This document shows, in pieces, positions 1 through 9,074 of a DNA stretch of 64,000 bases (within the stretch, counting starts at the first letter, position 1; each line of letters begins with the position of its first letter). Under the pieces are notes generated by a model. It did not search any database, was not told the DNA's origin, and worked only from the letters and a program-made list of their open reading frames with translations. Origin of the DNA: Bolinopsis microptera (lineage: Eukaryota > Ctenophora > Tentaculata > Lobata > Bolinopsidae); assembly GCF_026151205.1 (NCBI RefSeq), contig NC_087080.1, forward strand, positions 3,885,096-3,949,095. Direction: 5' to 3'. Both the position numbers and the translations under genes were made by a program.

Positions 1-2
1 CC

Positions 3-155
3 AGGGTACCTGGTGCCACACCTGATGCCAGGGTACCTGGTACTGTACCTAGTGCTGCACCTGCTGTACCTGCTGTTCCTGGTGCTGTACCTGCTGTTCC
101 TGGTACTGTTCCTGGTGCTGCACTGTCTGATGCAGCAGTCAACTGTCTGCAGTGA
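3..155 (+). other. Open low-complexity stretch encoding Val-Pro-Gly-rich repeats
   Basis: The frame starting at base 3 is open from the window edge to a TGA at 153-155 and reads as short VPG/VPA-type repeats (such as VPGTVPSAAPAVPAVPGAV). The DNA is a degenerate repeat of the kind CTGGTGCTGTACCTG. It could be the 3' end of a coding exon with elastin-like repeats, or a non-coding minisatellite that happens to be open. No start or splice site is visible inside the window. Confidence 0.25.
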
Positions 156-388
156 TGACTGATGAGGGTACATACATTGGGAGATGTACTGGTGGGGGGA
201 GGGGGTGAATCATTGTTGTTTTAGCACGTGACTATGTTTCTGGGTTTGATTGGTCAATGCTGGGCGCTCATTTCTTAATCACGTGTCAGACAAAATATGG
301 TTCAACTCCCCACAAGTGTCTAAATTTACAGGTAAATTCATCTCAGTTTTAATTAATCAGTTAATTAATAATTCTAATTTTGTTTCAG

Positions 389-1235
389 GTCGTCTGTGTT
401 GTTTTCAATCGGTCTGTTCTCGTGCGCCGTGCTACTGGTCACGCTCTACCACCTTATAATCCAGATGAAGCTTATCACCTTCAATCTCACTGGTATGTTA
501 CAATCTCACTGGTATGTTACAATCTCACTGGTATGTTACAATCTCACTGGTATGTCATAATCTCACTGGTATGTCATAATCTCACTGGTATGTTACAATC
601 TCACTGGTATGTTACAATCTCGCTGGTATGTCATAATCTCACTGGTATGTCATAATCTCACTGGTATGTTACAATCTCACTGGTATGTTACAATCTCGCT
701 GGTATGTCATAATCTCACTGGTATGTCATAATCTCACTGGTATGTTACAATCTCACTGGTATGTTACAATCTCACTGGTATATTACAATCTCACTGGTAT
801 GTTACAGTCTCACTGGTATGTTACAATCTCACAGTTGGTATGTTACAATCTCACTGGTATGTTACAATCTCACTGGTATGTTACAATCACACTGATTCCG
901 AAGCTAAGTTTTGGACTGAGTCAGCTTGTAGAAATTTGGTAGGAGTCTCACAATGTGGGTGCGCTCAGTTGTGCCAATATTTGATTACATTATCACACGT
1001 TGTGCACCTGCGATGAGATATTGGTGTGGGCCAGATAATCTGATTGTCTAACAGGATACTATCTCCTCCAGGATACGAGGAAAGGTGTTTGCGACGAGGA
1101 TATCCAATACACGACGACATGTTGAGATCACATTACTACCACTCACCCTTCAACAAGGGATTCAAACAGAACTGGATGTCTTTCATCATCTCGGTTAAGC
1201 AGAGGGTTGTCAACAAACACGTGGACACTGTGTGA
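389..1235 (+). CDS. 3' end of a membrane-protein gene (last two exons)
   Basis: Two exons can be joined in phase. Exon 389-492 follows a TTTGTTTCAG acceptor and encodes a 25-residue hydrophobic helix (core LFSCAVLLVTLYHLII) and then QMKLITFNLT. It ends one base into a codon at a GTATGT donor. The last exon, 1072-1235, follows CTCCTCCAG, completes a glycine codon and encodes a basic, aromatic tail (starting GYEERCLRRGYPIHDD) up to TGA at 1233-1235. The product would be a membrane protein whose last helix is followed by a cytoplasmic or extracellular tail of about 60 residues. An earlier acceptor at 1051-1054 would give a shorter ending in another frame. Upstream exons lie outside the window or were not recognised. 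The family is not recognised. Confidence 0.45.
485..892 (+). repeat. 19-bp minisatellite at an exon-intron junction
   Basis: About 21 head-to-tail copies of a 19-bp unit (TCTCACTGGTATGTTACAA and the variant with GTATGTCATAA). The first copy overlaps the end of the upstream exon, and its CTG|GTATGT is the inferred splice donor, so almost every unit repeats that donor. Apparent long reading frames here are repeat artefacts. Confidence 0.9.
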
Positions 1236-1239
1236 TCAT

Positions 1240-1301
1240 CACGTGACGTCATGATTTTAGAGATCACGTGACGTCATGATTTAAGCGACCACGTGACGTC
1301 A
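1240..1301. promoter_or_regulatory. Three tandem E-box/CRE composite sites
   Basis: The 12-mer CACGTGACGTCA occurs exactly at 1240-1251, 1265-1276 and 1290-1301, a strict 25-bp spacing, each followed by TGATT. It fuses a palindromic E-box (CACGTG) with a cAMP-response element (TGACGTCA). The array begins five bases after the stop codon of the upstream gene. It may be a real bHLH-ZIP/bZIP binding cluster or simply a short tandem repeat. Confidence 0.4.
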
Positions 1302-2007
1302 TGATTCTAGAGATCAAGAGGTGATATTTTAGAGATCATGTCACCATTTGTAAAGAGGCATCCTATCATTTATTGGCAACGAGTAATGTTAAAATCTGCG
1401 AAGATAACGAAGAACTTTATGAAAATATTTGTCGTGCGAATGTGACATCGCTGTATGTAAATATGTGTTTAAATACTTATATTTAATATTTCCTGATATG
1501 GTAGGTATTTAAATTGTGCCACTCAAGTGACAGTGCTGTAATTACTGAGGATGGGATTTAAAAGGAATTTATTTTCACAGATCGTTCATAATATATGTAA
1601 GTATCAACGATCATGGTTGTTTTAGACCGTGTCCCCCGGCAATGATATTTTGTACCTGGAATATTAAAATCTTTGTAATTTGGCAACATTAAGCTATATC
1701 ACATATATATGTACTGATTGATTGACTCGCCACTCTATAATGACTATCCATACTCAACAGACGTATGTAAAATTGTAAATATTGCATCGCCATGACAATC
1801 AAATATATCTGAGTGGAGTTGGGTTAAAAACATATAAGAGATACGATGATTTAACTTGTAGAAGCTTTCAATAAACATGTGTTAATCGTCGTCAGCTGAA
1901 TGTGATGTGGTGGACAATGCTTATATGTGATTGAGTGGTGTCAGGGATGGAGGGTGGGGGAGGTGTGGGTGGGAAAGTGAAAATTACAGTACAATGTCAA
2001 TAAAAAA

Positions 2008-4683
2008 TTAGTCTTCTGTTGAGGTTGAGAAGGAAATGCCAGATGGTCTGGACTTTAAGGATTTGGCAATTTTAGGAAGAATGGGGTCCCAGAGGGAACT
2101 ACATTTGGGTGCGCGGTCTGTTCTGTTCATAGCTGGTTGTCGTATTTGTATAGCTGCGTGTTCTGTGAGGTCAAGTTGGGAGCGTGAGGTGAGGGATTTG
2201 AGGACTTCGATGTTGTTCCAGGAGATGGTGTGGCCGGTGGTCAGGGCATGATGTGCAGGGGCTGATTTGATTCTGTCTGTGGATTCGTCGATGGCGTTGT
2301 TGAGTCTGTAACATCGTTCGTGTTCTTTCATGCGGTGGACCAAGGGTCTGTAGGTCTGTCCGGCGTATTTGGAGGGGCACTGTGAGCAGGAAATTTCGTA
2401 GATGGTGTTGGGAGTGAGGTGAGTAGGGGGTGTGGTCTTCGTTTTGGTGAGGAGGTTGCGGAGGGAGGTAGCAGAGGAGTGGGTGACTTTGATGTCGTGT
2501 TGTCCGAGGATCTTGGAGATGGGTTTGGATAGGGAGGGATGGAAAGGAAGAGAAACACTAAGGGCATGTTCACGGGTCTGTCGGTTGAATGAGGCTAGGG
2601 ATTGGTGGCGAGAGGGGTTGGTGAATTTCCGTTGTACTTCGTCCATGATGGTGGTGATGCGGTGAGGAGGGAAGCCGTTCTGGAGGCAAACGTGTCGTAC
2701 TGTCTGGAGTTCGTCGTCAAGGTGTTGGGGTGAGCAGATGTTGTGGGCTCTTCTGGTCAGTGATCGGATGACTGCGTTCTTAGATGAGTTGGTGGTGCAG
2801 GAGGAGTACTTGGTGTAGAGGTTGGTGTGGGTGGGTTTTCTGTAGACTGATGTGGATTTGTCAGGGTGGATGAGAACGTCAAGGAAGGGTATAGTTCCGT
2901 CTGTAGAGGGATGTTCTTGGGTAAAGTTGAGGTCTTCAGTAAGGGAGTTAAGGAATGTAAGGAAGGATTCTGCGTGGTTTCTGTCTCTGAAAGATCCAAG
3001 GCCGTCGTCAACGAAATGGGAGTAAGTGTTCGGAGGGTCAGGACATGAGGATAAAGCTAAGGTCTCGATTTCAGCAAGGCGGATTTCAGCTAGTTCAACA
3101 ATGAGGGGGGATCCCATTGTACCACCTTCGTCTTGGGAGTAGAAGGAGCCGTTGAATTCAAGGTATGAGTTGTCAAGGCAAAAGTTGATAAGGGAGCCTA
3201 TGGTGGTGGTGGTGACATTGGAGGGAAGACGAGAGGGGTTCTGTTCAAAGGAGGAGATGACAGTTTTGAGGGCTAGGCGCATGTCACAGGAGGTGTACAA
3301 GGATTGGACGTCTAAGGAGGCGTGGTAGTGGAAGGAGGGATTGAGAGAGGAGTCGAAGCGATGTTTGAAGTCGGAAGAGTCTTTGAGGCGTAAGGGGTTC
3401 TGGGCTAGGGGTTTGAGGAAAGATGCGAGGACTTTGTGGAGGGCTTGGAGGGGGGTGTTGTAGAAGCTGACTACGGGGCGGATAGGTGCGCCGGGTTTGT
3501 GTATCTTAGGTTGTCCGTAAAGTTGAGGCCATCTAGGATGTAGGTTGCGCATCTTGTGGTATAGGTCGGTCGTGATCTTCTTGTCGGTGTGTAGTTTCTT
3601 GAGGACTTTCTGTAGTTTAGTGGTAACGGATTGAGTGGGGTCTTTCGTTAAGAGGGTGTAACTACCTGAGGATAAGTGGTCGGTAACTTTGGTTATGTAT
3701 TGATCGTGAGTCAGTACAACAGTGGCGTTGCCCTTATCAGCAGGAAGAAATTTCAATTCAGATTTCTTAGATTTTAAAGATTTAAGAGCGGTACGTTGTT
3801 GTGGAGTCAAATTGTCGGTGGTCATGTCACGTTTATTGTCAAATTTAGATAATACAGAGGTGACCTGATATGTGGCTGAGGCTTCCATGCCTTCTCCTAG
3901 TTGTTTAGTGATATTCTGTATGAGGGGAGCCAGGTCGGGGGTAGGATCTGAGGTGGGTGTCGGGACGAACTTCAGTCCAAGGGAGAGGACGTCAGTTTCA
4001 GCTGTGGAGAGGGTCTGTCCAGAGAGGTTGATCACTGTTTTGGCTGTGGTGTCTTTCTTGGGGGTAGGTGAGGTCTTGAGGAGGGGACCATGAAATGTGG
4101 GAGAGGGTATGTCGAGCGTTTTAAGAGTGTCGTAGGGTGAGAGGAACGGGGTGTCGTATTCTGAGAGTAGTACAAAGAACTTCTTTTGGTGAGTAAGGAG
4201 TTGTTTTCTGTGGGTGTATGAGGATTTTTTGGTGTTGAGGTGTCCTAGTTTCTGAAAATATTGAGGGGTTATGAGTGATTCTATGTGTCTGAGGTTGTGC
4301 TCATAAGTACGTTTGTGTTGTGCATATTTGAGGCGATAGTGGTTGAGTCTTTCAGTGATGAGGAGGTTAGATGCGTGAGTGAGGACTTCAGTTGAGCGTT
4401 TGGTGGATAGTGGGTTGGTGAGTCTGAGTCCCTTAGGGATGAGTGAGTGATCACGGCAGGCTTTCAGGAATGATATGTGACATGAGTTAATGGCCATGTG
4501 TTCTATGCTGTGAGAGGTGGTTTTGGCCAGTGTGGATGCATGCTGTCCAAATAGTGATATGAGTGAGTCATTAAATGAAAGTTGGGTGGTAGGGTTGATG
4601 TGTTGATTAGGTGTTTGTGTTGTAAGGTTGGTGTGTTGATTAGGTGTTTCTGTGGATTCTGCACTGTTTGCTGTCTGATCCAT
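2008..4683 (-). CDS. Penelope-like reverse transcriptase with GIY-YIG endonuclease
   Basis: Single ORF of 891 residues from ATG at 4683; the open frame begins at a TTG seven codons earlier. Numbering here counts from that TTG. An N-terminal region of about 300 residues precedes reverse-transcriptase motifs: LPADKGNATVVL (320-331), YGQPKIHKPGAPIRPVVS (396-413), the motif A region SLDVQSLYTS (463-472), motif B GGTMGSPL (527-534), motif C FVDD (564-567) and PFLDVLIHP (606-614). A C-terminal GIY-YIG nuclease spans about 768-855: IYEI, a CSQC pair, KYAGQT, the arginine of HRMKEH and the glutamate of LTEHA. In this family the nuclease nicks the target and the RT primes on the nick. All key residues are present and there is no internal stop, so the element may still be active. 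Motif C has FVDD rather than YxDD. Confidence 0.9.
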   Translation of the reverse strand: MDQTANSAESTETPNQHTNLTTQTPNQHINPTTQLSFNDSLISLFGQHASTLAKTTSHSIEHMAINSCHISFLKACRDHSLIPKGLRLTNPLSTKRSTEVLTHASNLLITERLNHYRLKYAQHKRTYEHNLRHIESLITPQYFQKLGHLNTKKSSYTHRKQLLTHQKKFFVLLSEYDTPFLSPYDTLKTLDIPSPTFHGPLLKTSPTPKKDTTAKTVINLSGQTLSTAETDVLSLGLKFVPTPTSDPTPDLAPLIQNITKQLGEGMEASATYQVTSVLSKFDNKRDMTTDNLTPQQRTALKSLKSKKSELKFLPADKGNATVVLTHDQYITKVTDHLSSGSYTLLTKDPTQSVTTKLQKVLKKLHTDKKITTDLYHKMRNLHPRWPQLYGQPKIHKPGAPIRPVVSFYNTPLQALHKVLASFLKPLAQNPLRLKDSSDFKHRFDSSLNPSFHYHASLDVQSLYTSCDMRLALKTVISSFEQNPSRLPSNVTTTTIGSLINFCLDNSYLEFNGSFYSQDEGGTMGSPLIVELAEIRLAEIETLALSSCPDPPNTYSHFVDDGLGSFRDRNHAESFLTFLNSLTEDLNFTQEHPSTDGTIPFLDVLIHPDKSTSVYRKPTHTNLYTKYSSCTTNSSKNAVIRSLTRRAHNICSPQHLDDELQTVRHVCLQNGFPPHRITTIMDEVQRKFTNPSRHQSLASFNRQTREHALSVSLPFHPSLSKPISKILGQHDIKVTHSSATSLRNLLTKTKTTPPTHLTPNTIYEISCSQCPSKYAGQTYRPLVHRMKEHERCYRLNNAIDESTDRIKSAPAHHALTTGHTISWNNIEVLKSLTSRSQLDLTEHAAIQIRQPAMNRTDRAPKCSSLWDPILPKIAKSLKSRPSGISFSTSTED

Positions 4684-4910
4684 AGGGGTGGTGTTGCGTA
4701 TCAAAATAAAACTGAGTGGAGTTGGGTTAAAAACATATAAGAGATACGATGATTTAACTTGTAGAAGCTTTCAATAAACATGTGTTAATCGTCGTCAGCT
4801 GAATGTGATGTGGTGGACAATGCTTATATGTGATTGAGTGGTGTCAGGGATGGAGGGTGGGGGAGGTGTGGGTGGGAAAGTGAAAATTACAGTACAATGT
4901 CAATAAAAAA

Positions 4911-5844
4911 TTAGTCTTCTGTTGAGGTTGAGAAGGAAATGCCAGATGGTCTGGACTTTAAGGATTTGGCAATTTTAGGAAGAATGGGGTCCCAGAGGGA
5001 ACTACATTTGGGTGCGCGGTCTGTTCTGTTCATAGCTGGTTGTCGTATTTGTATAGCTGCGTGTTCTGTGAGGTCAAGTTGGGAGCGTGAGGTGAGGGAT
5101 TTGAGGACTTCGATGTTGTTCCAGGAGATGGTGTGGCCGGTGGTCAGGGCATGATGTGCAGGGGCTGATTTGATTCTGTCTGTGGATTCGTCGATGGCGT
5201 TGTTGAGTCTGTAACATCGTTCGTGTTCTTTCATGCGGTGGACCAAGGGTCTGTAGGTCTGTCCGGCGTATTTGGAGGGGCACTGTGAGCAGGAAATTTC
5301 GTAGATGGTGTTGGGAGTGAGGTGAGTAGGGGGTGTGGTCTTCGTTTTGGTGAGGAGGTTGCGGAGGGAGGTAGCAGAGGAGTGGGTGACTTTGATGTCG
5401 TGTTGTCCGAGGATCTTGGAGATGGGTTTGGATAGGGAGGGATGGAAAGGAAGAGAAACACTAAGGGCATGTTCACGGGTCTGTCGGTTGAATGAGGCTA
5501 GGGATTGGTGGCGAGAGGGGTTGGTGAATTTCCGTTGTACTTCGTCCATGATGGTGGTGATGCGGTGAGGAGGGAAGCCGTTCTGGAGGCAAACGTGTCG
5601 TACTGTCTGGAGTTCGTCGTCAAGGTGTTGGGGTGAGCAGATGTTGTGGGCTCTTCTGGTCAGTGATCGGATGACTGCGTTCTTAGATGAGTTGGTGGTG
5701 CAGGAGGAGTACTTGGTGTAGAGGTTGGTGTGGGTGGGTTTTCTGTAGACTGATGTGGATTTGTCAGGGTGGATGAGAACGTCAAGGAAGGGTATAGTTC
5801 CGTCTGTAGAGGGATGTTCTTGGGTAAAGTTGAGGTCTTCAGTA
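4911..5844 (-). pseudogene. 5'-truncated copy of the Penelope-like ORF
   Basis: This repeats the last 309 codons of the complete element (from the EDLNFTQEHP segment through the GIY-YIG domain and stop) without the RT motifs A to C. The frame runs on into the adjoining G-rich tract, where it reads as meaningless Pro-rich sequence, so it is not an independent gene. It forms the upstream pLTR-like copy of the element. Confidence 0.85.
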
Positions 5845-5878
5845 TATATGAGCGGTGTGGCACTGTTGACTGTGGCCC

Positions 5879-5970
5879 TGTGGGGGGGGGGGGGGCGGTG
5901 AGGGGGGGGGGGGGGGACTGTGGCCCTGTGGGGGAGGGGGGGTTGGGGGGGGGGGTTGGGGGGACTCACC
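5879..5970 (+). repeat. Long G-rich tract
   Basis: Runs of 7-14 consecutive G on the plus strand, with two copies of ACTGTGGCCCTGTGGGGG, directly next to the truncated end of the retroelement. It has strong G-quadruplex potential. Homopolymer lengths here are likely unreliable in the assembly. Confidence 0.85.
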
Positions 5971-6264
5971 TCCCAAATCTAGCAGCTTCTAGACTGTATC
6001 AAATCCATCTTCCAGTCTTAAAAATACACTAGTGACTTAGTGAACGCAGTTACTTCACTTAAAGATAATATCAGAAGCGTATCTTGATATAACTGCATTG
6101 CCTTTTTCAGTCTGATTGCTAAATACAATCTTTATATCTATTAAGCTGTAACCAAGAAAGAGCAATGTACATGAAATTTCCCTACCCTCGCTTATACCTG
6201 TGTATGGTATACAGTATAGGTTTAACGCTGTTTACCAAAGACAGTCATGTAACAGTCACTCAGT

Positions 6265-6484
6265 ATGTGCACTTTATAAACAATGTGCACTTTATAAACA
6301 ATGTGCACTTTATAAACAATGTGCACTTTATAAACAATGAGCACTTTATAAACAATGTGCACTTTATAAACAATGAGCACTTTATAAACGATGTGTATTT
6401 TATAAACAATGCGCACTTTATAAACAATGTGCACTTTATAAACAATGTGCACTTTCTAAACAATGTGCACTTTATAAACAATAC
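6265..6484 (+). repeat. 18-bp minisatellite
   Basis: About 12 copies of GTGCACTTTATAAACAAT with single-base variants. Because 18 is a multiple of three, open frames persist on both strands (VHFINN repeats on plus, IVYKVH repeats on minus). These are not taken as genes. Confidence 0.92.
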
Positions 6485-6489
6485 GCACA

Positions 6490-7711
6490 TGATGCACACA
6501 ATGTATGTATGACAGACTGGTCCTAGATGGATGTGTTACAACGTAATGATACGTTATATTAATTGCTTCCTTATATCTGGGGTAGTGGGTTACATCCAGC
6601 AATACACCGCCAACTTTACCACAGCATGTTGATATTTCCTGGTGTTTGGTAACGATTAATCGCAGAATAACGTGCTAGTTTCTTCATGATTTGTGTCTTG
6701 GTGAAAATGGTACCGTTTAATTAAAGTAATTCCATAAATTTATTATATCTCTCTAGAGAGGTACAGTATGACCCATTAAAGCTTCAAACAGTAACTTTAC
6801 ATGCTCTCATTTTAATGATTTATCCAGTTTTGAATGTACATACATGTGCAGAATTAAAAGCAACATTTCAAATTATGAGTAAATTGTAAAAAGACCAGTT
6901 CATATCCGGTAGCCAAATCATCAGTAACTGCTAATTATCTGTTTTGTGTATCCGTCGTGCAGTCACATTTGAGGTTGAATAATGTACAACATACAATTAT
7001 CATTAGATGATTTTACTCAGAGAATACAAACTATCTTATCGGTCCGGCTTCAGTAAAAAAATACCGGACCGATTTAACCGCATGCAAATCAAACTTTCGC
7101 TAGGAGTAAGTTGACCTGAAATTATAAGTTTAGATGGTCTGGTCCTATTGGGTTTTCCTGGTCAGGGTTTACAATTTACATATACCTTGCACTGTCAGGT
7201 TTACTGTATTTTAAACTAGAGACAAGTTTTCTGTTACGTTCAATGTTACATAAAAATGCCAGATTAAGTCACATTTTCAAATATAAGTCCGTACCACGTG
7301 GTTAATTTGGGGGTATGTCACTTGAGTGTCATATTTATTTGTTTTCTTTGTACTATTGTTTGATGAATATGATGTTTTGTAAATTATAACGTGAAATTAT
7401 CGAAGTTTTCAAAATCAAATTAATCGAATTTAGTAAGTAACATTTCAATATCTGCACGTCAACTAACCAAGGTTCATCTAATTTAAAATTGAAAGTTTTT
7501 ACTTTATTGCTAGCTGGTGATAGCTCTGGCCCCTGATAGGTTTATTTAAATTTGATAACTGAGTGTTTGTGTTAATCTTGTAATTATATTCTTAACTTCA
7601 TGTTTATCATAACCCAGAGTTTTACTCATTCTGTACTTTTGTTCAGCTTCAAATTTCAAAAATACCCGTTAAAATACAATATAATTATAGAGTTATGCGT
7701 TATATAATATA
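6490..7711. other. No gene seen
   Basis: AT-rich sequence without a supported ORF, exon or RNA gene. It runs from the 18-bp minisatellite to the MITE. Confidence 0.6.
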
Positions 7712-8478
7712 CAGGGTGGGCCAAAAGTCAGTACCCATACGTTGGCCTTAATAGCTCCGCCGTGTTTTATATTTGAGAGCTGTTGCTTTGCAGATGGCAT
7801 ACTGTACTTACTGGTTCAAGGATTCCGTCGTCAAAATTTTAAAATTCGAATATTTTAGACCACGCCCATTCAATATTAAAACACCTATATTGTTTTCTCT
7901 GAACATGCTGAACGCCTAATTTTTTCAGAGACGGTAGATTATCAAATGTTGCATATGATCTGAAAACATGAGGCAAAACGGATTAGAAATGACGAAGTTA
8001 TCAAACATTTTCTGTATCTCGTTAACTATATTGACTGGGTGATTATGTGACACCGTGACACGACACCTTAATTGGGCACCCTTAACAATTCCCATAATGT
8101 TTAACGGGGTAGTTAACGGGGGCACCTTGTCACGTGATTAGGTAAACCAATCACCTGATCACACGTAATGAATAAACTCGTTATGCTTCATATCTCGGTC
8201 ATCTGAGAAGCTACAGTTCTAATTCTTTCAGGACAAACGTAATTCGAATGGCCAAACACAATTCAATAACATTTAGCTTGATCCGACTATCCAAACTATC
8301 AAATAAATGTGAAAATGAACCTCCATTTGAAAAAAATGAACGCGGATATTTTTCGAGTTGACAAATTCCTCGAACCAGTGGTGGTAATAAGTCATACCAG
8401 AAAGAAGTATTTAAATTGGGCACTCAGTGACTGAGCTATAAAGGCCAACGTATGGGTACTGACTTTTGGCCCACCCTG
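7712..8478. mobile_element. 767-bp MITE with 46-bp terminal inverted repeats
   Basis: Begins CAGGGTGGGCCAAAAGTCAG and ends with the inverted copy. The terminal repeats 7712-7757 and 8433-8478 differ at one position. Both ends are flanked by TA (7710-7711 and 8479-8480), the target duplication of Tc1/mariner elements. No transposase is encoded, so it is a non-autonomous derivative. The short ORFs inside are unremarkable. Confidence 0.88.
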
Positions 8479-8480
8479 TA

Positions 8481-9074
8481 CAATAAGGCTCACGCTATGC
8501 AATTCAGTTCCTTCATCCTTTTTCGATTCTTTTTATCTTAATTGCTGCTCATTTGAATGATTTCACTTCTTACTAATTATAATTCATTTGAAATTTCACT
8601 TTGTGGTTGGAAATGTAGATGACTGATTCTCAACAAACCATAAATAAATAAACAAGAAAATAAATATCAGCATGTAATAAGTTTTATAGGTATTCAGCAT
8701 ATTACTATGCGCACTCAAATGTCATACTCAATCATAAAAGTGTCCAATAAATATTACATAGAAAAATCATCACTTGTGCCAAACGCTGACAAATAAATAA
8801 TGAATCCTGTGACAGTGTTAAATAAATAATTTGGTAATATGAATAATATGTAACCATGAGTTATTATATATAATGCTATATATATTATATATAATGCTAT
8901 TATATAGCATAATAAATGGTATGATGAATAATAAAATACTAGTAAAAATCCCGCATTAAGTGTCAGCTTTTTAACTCTGACAATATTATACGTCTTTGGG
9001 GTCAGTCATTTGTTAATACTCGATAAAAATATCAATTCCAGTCCTTTGTTAATGCTCAATCAAACAATCAAGCA
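8481..9074. other. AT-rich 3' flank, no gene seen
   Basis: Very AT-rich, with short TATATATTATATATAATGC-type repeats near 8867-8910. It is probably the 3' untranslated region and flank of the minus-strand gene that ends at 9075. Confidence 0.5.

Larger units (their letters stand above)
1809..5844 (-). mobile_element. Penelope-like retroelement with pLTR-type direct repeats
   Basis: A full-length minus-strand copy is preceded, on the minus strand, by a 5'-truncated copy in the same orientation. The segment 1809-2941 is repeated at 4712-5844 with a constant offset of 2903 bases, including the 3' part of the ORF from residue 590 and the non-coding tail. Such tandem partial copies are the hallmark called pseudo-LTRs in Penelope-like elements. 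The two copies look identical where compared, which suggests recent insertion. The truncated copy ends in a G-rich tract. Confidence 0.85.

Noticed and set aside
250-331. Upstream coding exon ending SPQVSKFTG at a GTAAAT donor
   Set aside because: Its phase does not join the transmembrane frame of the exon at 389; the joined frame would stop within that exon.
4911-5969. 352-codon minus-strand ORF as a separate gene
   Set aside because: Its N-terminal 40 codons are translated G-rich tract; the rest is the truncated pLTR copy of the Penelope-like ORF.
6165-6512. Open frames on both strands with VHFINN or IVYKVH repeats
   Set aside because: They arise from an 18-bp minisatellite whose length is a multiple of three.
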